Shown here: positions 16,540-23,764 of the stretch, one piece after another | How the letters are laid out: every line of letters starts with the position of its first letter | How positions within the stretch are numbered: position 1 is the first letter of the stretch | The notes under the pieces: generated by a model | What the model saw: the letters and a program-made list of their open reading frames with translations, nothing else | Database searches by the model: none | What the model was told of the DNA's origin: nothing | Made by a program: the position numbers and the translations under genes | Source: Bradyrhizobium sp. SZCCHNS1050 | GTDB taxonomy: Bacteria > Pseudomonadota > Alphaproteobacteria > Rhizobiales > Xanthobacteraceae | NCBI RefSeq assembly: GCF_032484785.1 | Contig: NZ_JAUETR010000001.1 | Span: forward strand, 4,405,501-4,469,500 | Direction: 5' to 3' | Length of the DNA: 64,000 nt

Positions 16540-16623
16540 CGTCATTGCGAGCGCAGCGAAGCAATCCAGGGGGACGCGCGAGACTCTGGATTGCTTCGTC
16601 GCTTCGCTCCTCGCAATGACGGA
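16540..16623. repeat. inverted repeat of the GTCATTGCGAGCG type, copy 1
   Basis: GTCATTGCGAGCGCAGCGAA then GCAATCCAG pairs imperfectly with CTGGATTGCTTCGTCGCTTC then GCTCCTCGCAATGAC. A second copy is at 33637-33721. Confidence 0.75.
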
Positions 16624-16696
16624 GTTTGGAGTGGCTGTATGTGCCGAGCAATGGCGCGAAATGAACGTGAGAGAGCGCAGCGCGCGTCCGCAATCC

Positions 16697-18046
16697 CTAC
16701 GACGACAGCCGCATATCCAGCAGCCGCCGGCCCTCGGCGCGCAGCAGCTTCTTGACCGCGCTCGAGGCCACGACCTCGCCGTCATTGGCATAGGCTTCGT
16801 GGTTCTTCTCGATGTCCTCGAGCCGATACAGGTAGTTCACCATCACGGTCGCGGATTCGCGCTGGCCCTTGGACGAGAGGTCGCCGAGCCAGTTGATGCG
16901 CTCGAGCCTGGCGCCGTTGCCGAGATGGAAGCGGGCGACGGGATCGATCACCTTGCCCTTCGAGGTGCGTGCCTTCAGGAAGTAGTGCGCGGCGAGCGGC
17001 TCGATCACCGGGCGCAGCTCGGCGGTCATCTCGGCATCCTCGACCCAGCGCGGCTCGTTCAGCAGCTTGAGCACGTTGCGATCCTCTTCGGTCGCATCGG
17101 TCGTCGACTTCAGCCAGTGCATGAAGCCGGGCACCGGCGACAGCGTGACGAAGGTGTCCAGCTTCGGCAGCTCGCGCCGCAGCTCCTCGACCACCTGCTT
17201 GATCAGGAAGTTGCCGAACGAGATGCCGCCGAGGCCGCGCTGGGTGTTGGAGATCGAATAGAATACGGCGGTGCGGGCGCGGTCGGCCGGCACCGGCGGA
17301 CGATCGACGGCGAGCAGCGGCGCGATGGCGCCGGGGATGGTCTCGGTCAGCGCGATCTCGACGAAGATCAAGGGCGCATCGGGCATCGCGGGATGGAAGA
17401 AGGCGTAGCAGCGGCGATCGACCGGATCGATGCGGCGGCGCAGATCGTCCCAGTCGTGGATCTCGTGCACTGCCTCGTAGCGGATGATCTGTTCCAGAAT
17501 GTTCGCCGGCGTCGACCAGTCGATCTTACGCAGCACGAGAAACCCCCTGTTGAACCATGAGCTCAAGAGATGCACGACGTCGCGATCGAGCGCGGCGAGT
17601 TCCGGATTGCCCTTGATGAGATCCAGGAGATCGGTGCGCATCGCCACCAGCTCGGGCGTGCCGCCCGGCGCGCGGTTGAGCCGGCGGATCAGCTCCTGCC
17701 GGCGCGGCTCGGAGGCGAAATGCAGCGCGCTCGCGCCTTCGTCCGATGGCGTCGCGCGCCAGTCGTCGATCGCCTTGGCGAGCCTGGCCTTGTCCGGACC
17801 GAAATCATGCACCAGCGCGGTGAAGAACGCCTTGCGGCCCTCGGGGTCGAGATCGTGATAGCCGTCGAGAACGTCGCGGGCCATCGCCGTGCCCGAGGCC
17901 TCGCCGGCGCCGGACACCAGCGCCTCGCACAGCTCGGCCAGGCTTTTCGCATCATGCTTGTCGACAGGGGCGCCGCCGCCGCGCAGCAGCGTCCGGCCTC
18001 GCTCGGAAATTGTGGTGATCAGGTCGGTGAAAAAGGCATTGGCCAT
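16697..18046 (-). CDS. malonyl-CoA decarboxylase
   Basis: A 449-residue protein that decarboxylates malonyl-CoA to acetyl-CoA and CO2. The N-terminal half is helical (about 1-155), then comes the acetyltransferase-like catalytic half with VHEIHDWDDLRRRIDPVDRR, CYAFFHPAMPDAPLIFVEIA, FYSISNTQRGLGGISFGNFL and VARFHLGNGARLERINWLGD. The Ser in YSISNTQ/GISFG and the His in ARFHLGNGA match the conserved active-site segments. The length is typical for the rhizobial MatA/Mlycd type, which acts in malonate use. No matB or matC is visible nearby, so the pathway context is missing. ATG 18046. Confidence 0.93.
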   Translation of the reverse strand: MANAFFTDLITTISERGRTLLRGGGAPVDKHDAKSLAELCEALVSGAGEASGTAMARDVLDGYHDLDPEGRKAFFTALVHDFGPDKARLAKAIDDWRATPSDEGASALHFASEPRRQELIRRLNRAPGGTPELVAMRTDLLDLIKGNPELAALDRDVVHLLSSWFNRGFLVLRKIDWSTPANILEQIIRYEAVHEIHDWDDLRRRIDPVDRRCYAFFHPAMPDAPLIFVEIALTETIPGAIAPLLAVDRPPVPADRARTAVFYSISNTQRGLGGISFGNFLIKQVVEELRRELPKLDTFVTLSPVPGFMHWLKSTTDATEEDRNVLKLLNEPRWVEDAEMTAELRPVIEPLAAHYFLKARTSKGKVIDPVARFHLGNGARLERINWLGDLSSKGQRESATVMVNYLYRLEDIEKNHEAYANDGEVVASSAVKKLLRAEGRRLLDMRLSS

Positions 18047-18172
18047 CTGATGTCGGTCGAATCCCGGAGCGTGATGAAGGCGATGTTACATGGATTTATG
18101 GCAAAGCTGGCGACATTCAAACATAACAAATCGTCAACGCCGCCGTCGCGGCGTGCATATGCGGCCGGCGTG

Positions 18173-18979
18173 TCATGCACCTGTCTGCTCCGCGAATTCG
18201 GTCGGAGTGCGGCCGGTGACCTGCCTGAAGGCATGCGAAAACGCCGGCACGCTGGCATAGCCGAGATCGGCGGCGAGCTGCTTGACGGAGAGGTGACGGT
18301 CGGTGGACAGCCGCTCGATCGCGGCCGCGATCCGGGCGCGCTGGCACCACGCCTTGAAGCTCAGCCGCGTCTCCGCCGCGAACAGCCGCGACAAAGTGCG
18401 GGCCGAGCTGCCGACCTTGCCCGCCAGGGTCGCCAGGTCCTCCTCGCTCGCGGGAGAGGCGAGGACGAGCTGGGCGGCACGTCTCGCGCGCGGATCCTGC
18501 GGCAAGGGGATGAAGGTCGAGGAATCCTCGGCGCGGCGCAATTCGAGCAGAGCGAGCCGCACCAGCAGCGCCGTGCGCTCGGGCCCGCCGTCCGCCGCGA
18601 ACAGCGCCAGGATCGCCTGGTGCAGCAGCGGCGAGACCTGCACCACGAACTCGCGGTCGAGCCGCGCGCCCCGCGTCTCCCGCTTCAGCCAGTCCAGCTC
18701 GAAATACAGCGTCCGCATCTGGCTGTCGGCCAGCATGTCGATGGCGTGGCCATGGCGCGCCGGCACCCAGACCGCGCGGTCCGGTGGCACCAGCCAGCGT
18801 CCCCGCGGCGTCGTCACCTGCATCGTGCCGCGCGAGGCGTAGATCAACTGGGATTCACGGTGCATGTGCGGATCGAGCCGCGCACCTTTTTGATAGAGGC
18901 GCGCGATCAGATGGACGCCGGGCTCGGTCGTCACCCGGTCGGCGCCGAGCGGCTTCAATGGCGTGTCCACGATGGTCAT
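18173..18979 (-). CDS. AraC-family transcriptional regulator (NimR-like)
   Basis: A 268-residue regulator with an N-terminal cupin-type sensing domain (about 20-130; LDPHMHRESQLIYASRGTMQ, then PPDRAVWVPARHGH) and a C-terminal double helix-turn-helix (about 165-262; SARTLSRLFAAETRLSFKAW, HLSVKQLAADLGYASVPAFS, HAFRQVTGRTPTEF). This layout matches E. coli NimR/YeaM, which regulates the adjacent exporter gene. Here too the next gene, divergent by 62 bp, encodes an MFS transporter, so control of that gene is likely. The inducer is unknown. Confidence 0.9.
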   Translation of the reverse strand: MTIVDTPLKPLGADRVTTEPGVHLIARLYQKGARLDPHMHRESQLIYASRGTMQVTTPRGRWLVPPDRAVWVPARHGHAIDMLADSQMRTLYFELDWLKRETRGARLDREFVVQVSPLLHQAILALFAADGGPERTALLVRLALLELRRAEDSSTFIPLPQDPRARRAAQLVLASPASEEDLATLAGKVGSSARTLSRLFAAETRLSFKAWCQRARIAAAIERLSTDRHLSVKQLAADLGYASVPAFSHAFRQVTGRTPTEFAEQTGA

Positions 18980-19041
18980 TGGCGGCTTCTCGTTGGTCGC
19001 GTCGACTATAACCGATCCGTCAGGAATCGAGGACAGCTCCC

Positions 19042-20235
19042 ATGAACAGCGCCCGCCGCGTCATCGGCTTCGTCAACGCGGCCCATTTCATCGACCATTA
19101 TGCGATGCTGATCTTCGCAGCCGCGGTCATCATCATGGGCCCGGCGCTCGGCATGGCCTATGCGGACCTCTTGCCCTATGCGACGCCGGGCTTCATCGCC
19201 TTCGGCGCCGGGTCGCTCCTGACCGGCTGGCTCGGCGACCGCTGGAGCCGGCGGCACATGATGCTGATCTTCTATCTCGGCATCGGCTTGTCGATGATCT
19301 CGGTCGGCTTGGTGCGGACGCCGTGGCAGCTCGGCGCGGCGCTGCTTTCGATCGGACTGTTCGCCTCGATCTATCATCCGGTGGGAACCGCGATGCTGGT
19401 GTCCTATGCCGACCGGCTCGGCCGCGACATGGGGCTGAACGGCGTGTTCGGAAATCTCGGCGTCGCCTCGTCTGCGCTGGTGACCGGCGTGGTCGGGCAA
19501 TATCTCGGCTGGCGCTTCGCCTTCGTCGTACCCGGGGTGATCACGGTGGCGATCGGCGTGGTATTCGCGCTGGCGGTTGCGCATGAGGACCGCCGGGGAT
19601 CGAAGCAGGCGGCGGCGCAGGCCCGCGTCGCGCGCGACCAGATGTGGCGCGTGGTGCTGGCGCTGCTGCTGGTGGTGATCGCGATCTCGACGACGTTCAA
19701 CGCGATCACCGTGGCGCTGCCAAAACTGTTCGCGGAACGGCTGGCGGGGCTGACGCAGAGCCCGGCACTGCTCGGCGTGATCGCGGCCGGTGTCTACGTG
19801 TTCGGCGCGATGACGCAGTACACGATCGGGCGGCTGCTCGATCGCCACGCGCTGAAGACGATCGCGCTGCCGCTGTCGCTGGTGCTGGCGCCGCTGCTGT
19901 ATCTCGCCGCCGACGCGCGCGACTGGGCGCTGATCGTGGCCTCGATCGGCATCGTCATGGGTGCGTTCGGGCAGGTCACCGTCAACGACGCCATGGTCGG
20001 CAAGTACACGGCCGAGGAATGGCGTTCGCGCGCCTATGCGGTGCGCTATTTCATCGGCTTCACCGCGGCCGGCGCCTCCGTCGGCCTCGTCGCCTGGCTG
20101 TATGAGCGCGGCGGCTTCGTCACCATGCTGCAGGCCTTCGCCGCGCTCTGCCTGGTTGCGGTCATCGCCGCGCTGATCCTGCCGCCGGAGCTTCCGGCGG
20201 CGCAGCCGGCGCTGCGGCCGGCGCCGGCGGAGTGA
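19042..20235 (+). CDS. MFS transporter
   Basis: A 397-residue, 12-helix major facilitator protein. The helix 2-3 loop carries the family motif LLTGWLGDRWSRRHMMLI, and the N-terminus FVNAAHFIDHYAMLIFAAAV with HxxxH resembles the fosmidomycin-resistance (Fsr) type of exporters. A central charged loop (AHEDRRGSKQAAAQARVARD) splits the two halves. Substrate unknown; export of a small toxic compound is plausible given the divergent AraC regulator. ATG 19042. Likely monocistronic. Confidence 0.9.
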   Translation: MNSARRVIGFVNAAHFIDHYAMLIFAAAVIIMGPALGMAYADLLPYATPGFIAFGAGSLLTGWLGDRWSRRHMMLIFYLGIGLSMISVGLVRTPWQLGAALLSIGLFASIYHPVGTAMLVSYADRLGRDMGLNGVFGNLGVASSALVTGVVGQYLGWRFAFVVPGVITVAIGVVFALAVAHEDRRGSKQAAAQARVARDQMWRVVLALLLVVIAISTTFNAITVALPKLFAERLAGLTQSPALLGVIAAGVYVFGAMTQYTIGRLLDRHALKTIALPLSLVLAPLLYLAADARDWALIVASIGIVMGAFGQVTVNDAMVGKYTAEEWRSRAYAVRYFIGFTAAGASVGLVAWLYERGGFVTMLQAFAALCLVAVIAALILPPELPAAQPALRPAPAE

Positions 20236-20242
20236 GAATGCG

Positions 20243-20270
20243 ATCCACCCAAATTTTCCCAATTGCCAGG
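20243..20270 (+). promoter_or_regulatory. 28-nt element shared by two secreted-protein genes, copy 1
   Basis: ATCCACCCAAATTTTCCCAA followed by TTGCCAGG matches the sequence at 21438-21465 in 24 of 28 positions. It ends 126 bp upstream of the cysteine-rich repeat protein start. The core AATT-N5-AATT is a dyad. It may be a promoter or operator. Confidence 0.5.
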
Positions 20271-20396
20271 CATCCGCCGCCGGCGCAGCCTGGGCCGATA
20301 TGCGCGTGCGCATACTGATGAGACCCGATTGGCCACCATGCGGGCGGCTGCGCTGGCGACAAGTCATTGAAGCACGACACCATTGAGGATCGACCG

Positions 20397-21374
20397 ATGA
20401 TCAATCGCTTCAGGAGAATGCTGGTGCTCGGGATGGCCGCGGCGGCCGGCCTTGCAGCCACGCAGGCGCTGGCGCAGAGCGATGCGCAGCGCAACGCGAT
20501 CAAGTCGGCGTGCCGGTCCGACTACATGGCGAAATGCGCGAGCGTGCCGCCCGGCGGCACGGCGGCGTTCCAATGCCTGCAGAAGAACATCGCGAGCCTG
20601 TCCTCATCTTGTCAGACGGCGGTCAAGGCGCTCGAGCCTGCCGCGGAGGCCAAGCCTGCGGCAGAGGCCAAGCCTGCGGCAGAGGCCAAGCCTGCGGCAG
20701 AGGTCAAGCCCGCGGCAGAGACCAGGCCCGCGGCGGAAGCCAAGCCGCCGGGGGAAACCAAGCCTGCCGCGGAAGCCAAGCCGGCTTCGGTGCCGTCCGG
20801 CCCGGCCAAGCCGGCCGTCGCCGAGGCGAGCAAGTCTCCCGAGCCTCCGAAGGCAGCGGCGCAGCCGGCCGCGGCCGTTGCGGCCGTGCCTACGCAGTCC
20901 CCGGCGGCCAAGCCGGCTGCAGCGGCGTCAGCGCCCGCAGCCCAACCGAGCGAGGCGCAGGTGGCCGCGATCCGGAGTGCCTGCGGCTCCGATTACCGCA
21001 AGGTCTGCGGCAGCGTGCCGCCGGGCGGCGCCGCGGCGCTGCAATGCCTGGAGCAGAACCAGGCCAAGCTGTCCGCTCCCTGCGCCCAGGCGATGGCGTC
21101 TTCGCGCGGCGGCGCCGCGCCGGCAACTGCGGCTGTCGCCGCGCCCGCGGTGACAACCACCGCTGCACCGGCGGCGCCGGCGCTGGTGCTGCGACCGCTG
21201 CGGCCGCTCGAGGAGTTGCGCATCGTGAGGGCCGCCTGCGGCGCCGACGCGCGGGCGTTGTGCAGCGGCATCGAGCCGGGCGGCGGTCGAATCGCGCAGT
21301 GCCTCGCGGCCAATGCCGGCGCGCTGACGCCTGGCTGCAAGGGCATGCTCGCGGAGTTCGCGGCCAATCGCTGA
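20397..21374 (+). CDS. secreted cysteine-rich repeat protein with Pro/Ala/Lys linker
   Basis: A 325-residue protein with signal peptide (cleavage near ALAQS, residue 26). It has three related modules of about 40 residues (roughly 27-68, 193-235, 275-318), each with four spaced cysteines in the pattern RSACGSDYRKVCGSVPPGG, then QCLEQNQ and PC. This matches the short cysteine-rich repeat known from Golgi GLG1 proteins and common in alphaproteobacterial exported proteins. Modules 1 and 2 are joined by an extended linker containing eight tandem PAAEAK-type hexapeptides. Each module's four Cys could form two disulfides in the periplasm. Function unknown; a cell-wall-spanning or binding role is possible. 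ATG 20397. Confidence 0.8.
   Translation: MINRFRRMLVLGMAAAAGLAATQALAQSDAQRNAIKSACRSDYMAKCASVPPGGTAAFQCLQKNIASLSSSCQTAVKALEPAAEAKPAAEAKPAAEAKPAAEVKPAAETRPAAEAKPPGETKPAAEAKPASVPSGPAKPAVAEASKSPEPPKAAAQPAAAVAAVPTQSPAAKPAAAASAPAAQPSEAQVAAIRSACGSDYRKVCGSVPPGGAAALQCLEQNQAKLSAPCAQAMASSRGGAAPATAAVAAPAVTTTAAPAAPALVLRPLRPLEELRIVRAACGADARALCSGIEPGGGRIAQCLAANAGALTPGCKGMLAEFAANR
20636..20779 (+). repeat. eight-unit 18-bp coding tandem repeat
   Basis: Eight consecutive 18-bp units, consensus GCCTGCGGCAGAGGCCAA, each encoding PAAEAK or a variant. Units 2 and 3 are identical and the later ones drift, so the array can change length by slippage without a frameshift. Confidence 0.9.
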
Positions 21375-21437
21375 TACCGGCGAACGCCGCCGTTCACGGT
21401 TACCACCGTTGTGCGCACGGGGAGTAGACGAGAGCAA

Positions 21438-21465
21438 ATCCACCCAAATTGTCACAATTGTCGGG
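21438..21465 (+). promoter_or_regulatory. 28-nt shared element, copy 2
   Basis: ATCCACCCAAATTGTCACAA followed by TTGTCGGG. It contains a perfect palindrome AATTGTCACAATT and lies 71 bp upstream of the next secreted-protein start at 21537. See copy 1 at 20243. Confidence 0.5.
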
Positions 21466-21536
21466 CGGGGGAGTCCCAGGCAAGGTCGCGACGGGGTGGA
21501 TATTTGACCAATCAGATCACGATCAGGAGTTTGAAG

Positions 21537-21770
21537 ATGAGCGCCATTGTCTCACGTGCCATTATTTCCACGCTGTGCGGATTGTTCATCCTGGCGGCGA
21601 TGCCGTTCGTGTCGATGTCGGATGCCAACGCCGTGGTCTGCGCTCGCGGCGTCGTGCGGGCCGGCTGCGCCGGTGCGGCGGGCGCCGTGGTGGTTCGCAA
21701 GCCGCCGGTGGCGGCTGCGGCGTGCCGCACGGTCATCGTCAATGGCGTCGCGGTTCGGCGCTGCGTTTAA
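21537..21770 (+). CDS. small exported protein with paired cysteines
   Basis: A 77-residue protein. ATG 21537 follows CAGGAGTTTGAAG. A long signal peptide (SAIVSRAIISTLCGLFILAA, cleavage near ANA-V, about residue 32) precedes a mature part of about 45 residues with four cysteines (VVCARGVVRAGCAGAAG and AAACRTVIVNGVAVRRC). Similar small exported proteins with the ending CRTVxVNGVxVRRC are common in Bradyrhizobium-type genomes; no function is known. It shares an upstream element with the cysteine-rich gene before it. Confidence 0.7.
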   Translation: MSAIVSRAIISTLCGLFILAAMPFVSMSDANAVVCARGVVRAGCAGAAGAVVVRKPPVAAAACRTVIVNGVAVRRCV

Positions 21771-21816
21771 GCGACGCTTAATCGGTTTTCGGTATCGAGT
21801 TATTTGAAACCGTAAT

Positions 21817-21843
21817 TGCGACGCGCAAGTTTTGCGCGTCGCA
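21817..21843 (+). terminator. perfect 12-bp hairpin after the small exported protein gene
   Basis: TGCGACGCGCAA and TTGCGCGTCGCA flank a 3-nt loop, 47 bp after the stop at 21770. No T-tract follows, so termination is likely but not proven. Confidence 0.55.
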
Positions 21844-21935
21844 TGCTGCTTTGCGCAAGCGAGGTAAGCTGTATTTAACGGTGCTCCCGGCAAGGTGCGG
21901 CTCGTATCCAACCTGCAATCCAATGGGAGAGGGCC

Positions 21936-22733
21936 ATGGCGTTTTGGCGCTGGCTGCGTGACGCAGCCCTGGCAGCTGCGGTAGTCACGTTTGCCGGCAA
22001 CGCCGCCGGCGCAGCCGGCTTGAAGGAAGAAATCGCGCCGACCGGCAAGCTTCGCGTCGCCATTGCCGTTGGCCCCGCCGGCGGTGCGTTCTGGTGCGTC
22101 AAGTCGGACAGCGGCTATTCAGGCGTTCCGGTCGAACTGGGCAAGGCCATGGCCGCGCAGGTCGGTGTGCCCGTCGAGTTCGTCGAGCATCCAAATTCCA
22201 ATGCGATCACCGATGAAGCTGCTCGGGGCGTCTGGGATGTGGCCTTCATGCCGAAGGACGCGGAGCGCGAAACCAAGGTCTCGTTCGGTCCGGTCTACGA
22301 TTCGGTCGAGACCACCTTCATCATCCGCGCCGGTCTCGACGTCGCCAACATCGCCGCGCTGGACCAGGCCGGCACCGAGGTTGCGGCCATCAACGACACG
22401 ACCGTGCTGCGCGGTGCCAAGGCTTTCCTGAAGAAGGCGACCGTCACCGGCTTCAAATCCTACGAGGAAGTCTATGCGCTGCTCAGCGCCGGCGAGATCG
22501 ACGCGCTCGCGCTGGCGCGCGATCAATTGAATCTCATCGCCAAGCAGATTTCCGGCACCAAGGTGCTCGCCGAGACCTTCAAGAAGACGGACACCGCGGT
22601 CGCGGTGCCGCTGAAGCATCCGCAGTCGCTGGCCTTCGTCACCAAGTTCATGACGGATTCCAAGGCGAACGGTCTGCTCAAGAAGGCCTACGGCGCCAAC
22701 AATCTGAGCGAGTCGACTTTGCTCACCCAGTAA
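21936..22733 (+). CDS. periplasmic amino-acid-type solute-binding protein (SBP family 3)
   Basis: A 265-residue exported protein. The signal peptide ends near residue 26 (AAGAAGLK). The mature part follows family 3 binding proteins: APTGKLRVAIAVGPAGGAFW at the start, GVPVELGKAMAAQVGVPVEF, then DVAFMPKDAERETKVSFGPV and a second-lobe segment SYEEVYALLSAGEIDALALA. No permease or ATPase gene is adjacent, so it is an orphan binding protein; the ligand is not predictable from this. It converges with the ModA-like gene. Confidence 0.85.
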   Translation: MAFWRWLRDAALAAAVVTFAGNAAGAAGLKEEIAPTGKLRVAIAVGPAGGAFWCVKSDSGYSGVPVELGKAMAAQVGVPVEFVEHPNSNAITDEAARGVWDVAFMPKDAERETKVSFGPVYDSVETTFIIRAGLDVANIAALDQAGTEVAAINDTTVLRGAKAFLKKATVTGFKSYEEVYALLSAGEIDALALARDQLNLIAKQISGTKVLAETFKKTDTAVAVPLKHPQSLAFVTKFMTDSKANGLLKKAYGANNLSESTLLTQ

Positions 22734-22757
22734 GCGCACCCGACGCTGCTTGGCCGA

Positions 22758-22784
22758 CTCTCCCACGCCACCGGCGGGGGAGAG
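22758..22784. terminator. bidirectional terminator-like hairpin
   Basis: CTCTCCC (22758-22764) pairs with GGGAGAG (22778-22784) in the 79-bp gap between two convergent genes. No T-run on either strand. Confidence 0.45.
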
Positions 22785-22812
22785 CCATCGTCTCAGCCGG
22801 CACGCTTCATCG

Positions 22813-23607
22813 TCAGTTCGGCGCCCGCCTCACAATCGGATCGAGGCCGCTTTCCGCGATGACGTGACGCGCGTCCGGTGATTGCAGGAACTTGATGAGC
22901 GCCTCGCCGGCCTCCGGCTCCTTGGCGGCCGTAGCGATGCCGGCGGAGAACACGGTGATCTTCTGCAGTCCGGCCGGCAGCGGCCCGACGATGTCGATGC
23001 CCTTCACCGGCTTGAGCTCGCTGATCTGCTGAAAGCCGATCTCCGCTTCGCCCTGGGCGACGATCTCGCCGACGGGAGTGGCCGGAATCATCCGCGCCTT
23101 GCCTTTCATCTCGTCCTTGATGCCAAGCTTGTCGAACATCTCGGTGGAGACGTAGACGCCGCTCGCGCTGTCCGAATAGGCGATGGTCTTGGCGGCGATC
23201 AGCATGCGTCTCACGGCTTCCGCGTTCGAAATATCGGGATGCGGCGTCCCCGACTTGACCGCGACGCCGATCGGCGAGTTGGCGAGGTCCGCGCGGCTAT
23301 CCGGCGTCACCTTGCCCTTGGTGGTGAGATCGCTGAGCGCGTAGCCCACCATGATGAGGACATCGGCCGGTTCGCCGCGCTCGAGGCGAACGGGAATCGC
23401 ATTCGTGGTTGTTCCCATCGACGGGCCGTAGGCAATCGTGACCTTGTGACCCGAGCGCCGCTCGAATTCCGGCACCAGGGATTTGAACGCAGCGGTCATG
23501 CCGCCGGAGATCATGACGTGGACTTCTGCGGCTTGGGCCGCGGTGGTCAGGAGGAACGCGGCCGAAGCGGCGAGACCGATGGTGCGGAGATGGGTCGAGA
23601 GGATCAT
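22813..23607 (-). CDS. ModA-like periplasmic substrate-binding protein
   Basis: A 264-residue protein with Sec signal (cleavage near AQAAEVHV, residue 25). It resembles the molybdate-binding ModA superfamily: VMISGGMTAAFKSLVPEFER, then VTIAYGPSMGTTTNAI, ERGEPADVLIMVGYALSDLT and FQQISELKPVKGIDIVGPLP. In true ModA the ligand loop is usually A-A-S-L; here the equivalent is S-G-G-M. No modB/modC lies nearby, so molybdate transport is doubtful and the ligand is open. ATG 23607 has GGAG 7 nt upstream. Confidence 0.8.
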   Translation of the reverse strand: MILSTHLRTIGLAASAAFLLTTAAQAAEVHVMISGGMTAAFKSLVPEFERRSGHKVTIAYGPSMGTTTNAIPVRLERGEPADVLIMVGYALSDLTTKGKVTPDSRADLANSPIGVAVKSGTPHPDISNAEAVRRMLIAAKTIAYSDSASGVYVSTEMFDKLGIKDEMKGKARMIPATPVGEIVAQGEAEIGFQQISELKPVKGIDIVGPLPAGLQKITVFSAGIATAAKEPEAGEALIKFLQSPDARHVIAESGLDPIVRRAPN

Positions 23608-23764
23608 GGCAGGCTCCGAGGCGAACGGCTGGAGGCCGGGGCGCCTTGGATAGCCCGACTGTGTCGGGAAGGCCAGCGCTCCACAGGGCCGGCCATCCCT
23701 CTGCAATGCGTCGCGCTTGCGGCGTCACTGTGTCTGCAGCGCGGCGAGACTGTTCGCCGCCACC

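Larger units (their letters stand above)
15841..16696. other. gene-free repeat block
   Basis: This 856-bp interval is a stack of three different intergenic repeat types (15945-16295, 16387-16506, 16540-16623). Several open frames cross it, but they follow the repeats and show no ribosome binding site or family resemblance, so none is called. Confidence 0.7.

Noticed and set aside
16697..18046. A malonate-utilisation (mat) operon
   Set aside because: Only the decarboxylase is present; no malonyl-CoA synthetase, carrier or GntR regulator is adjacent.
20636..20779. Direct repeats that could suggest a CRISPR array
   Set aside because: Units are contiguous without spacers, 18 bp long and in frame inside a gene; it is a coding tandem repeat.
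22813..23607. Calling the binding protein ModA of a molybdate transporter
   Set aside because: No modB or modC nearby and the ligand loop differs from typical ModA, so only superfamily membership is claimed.
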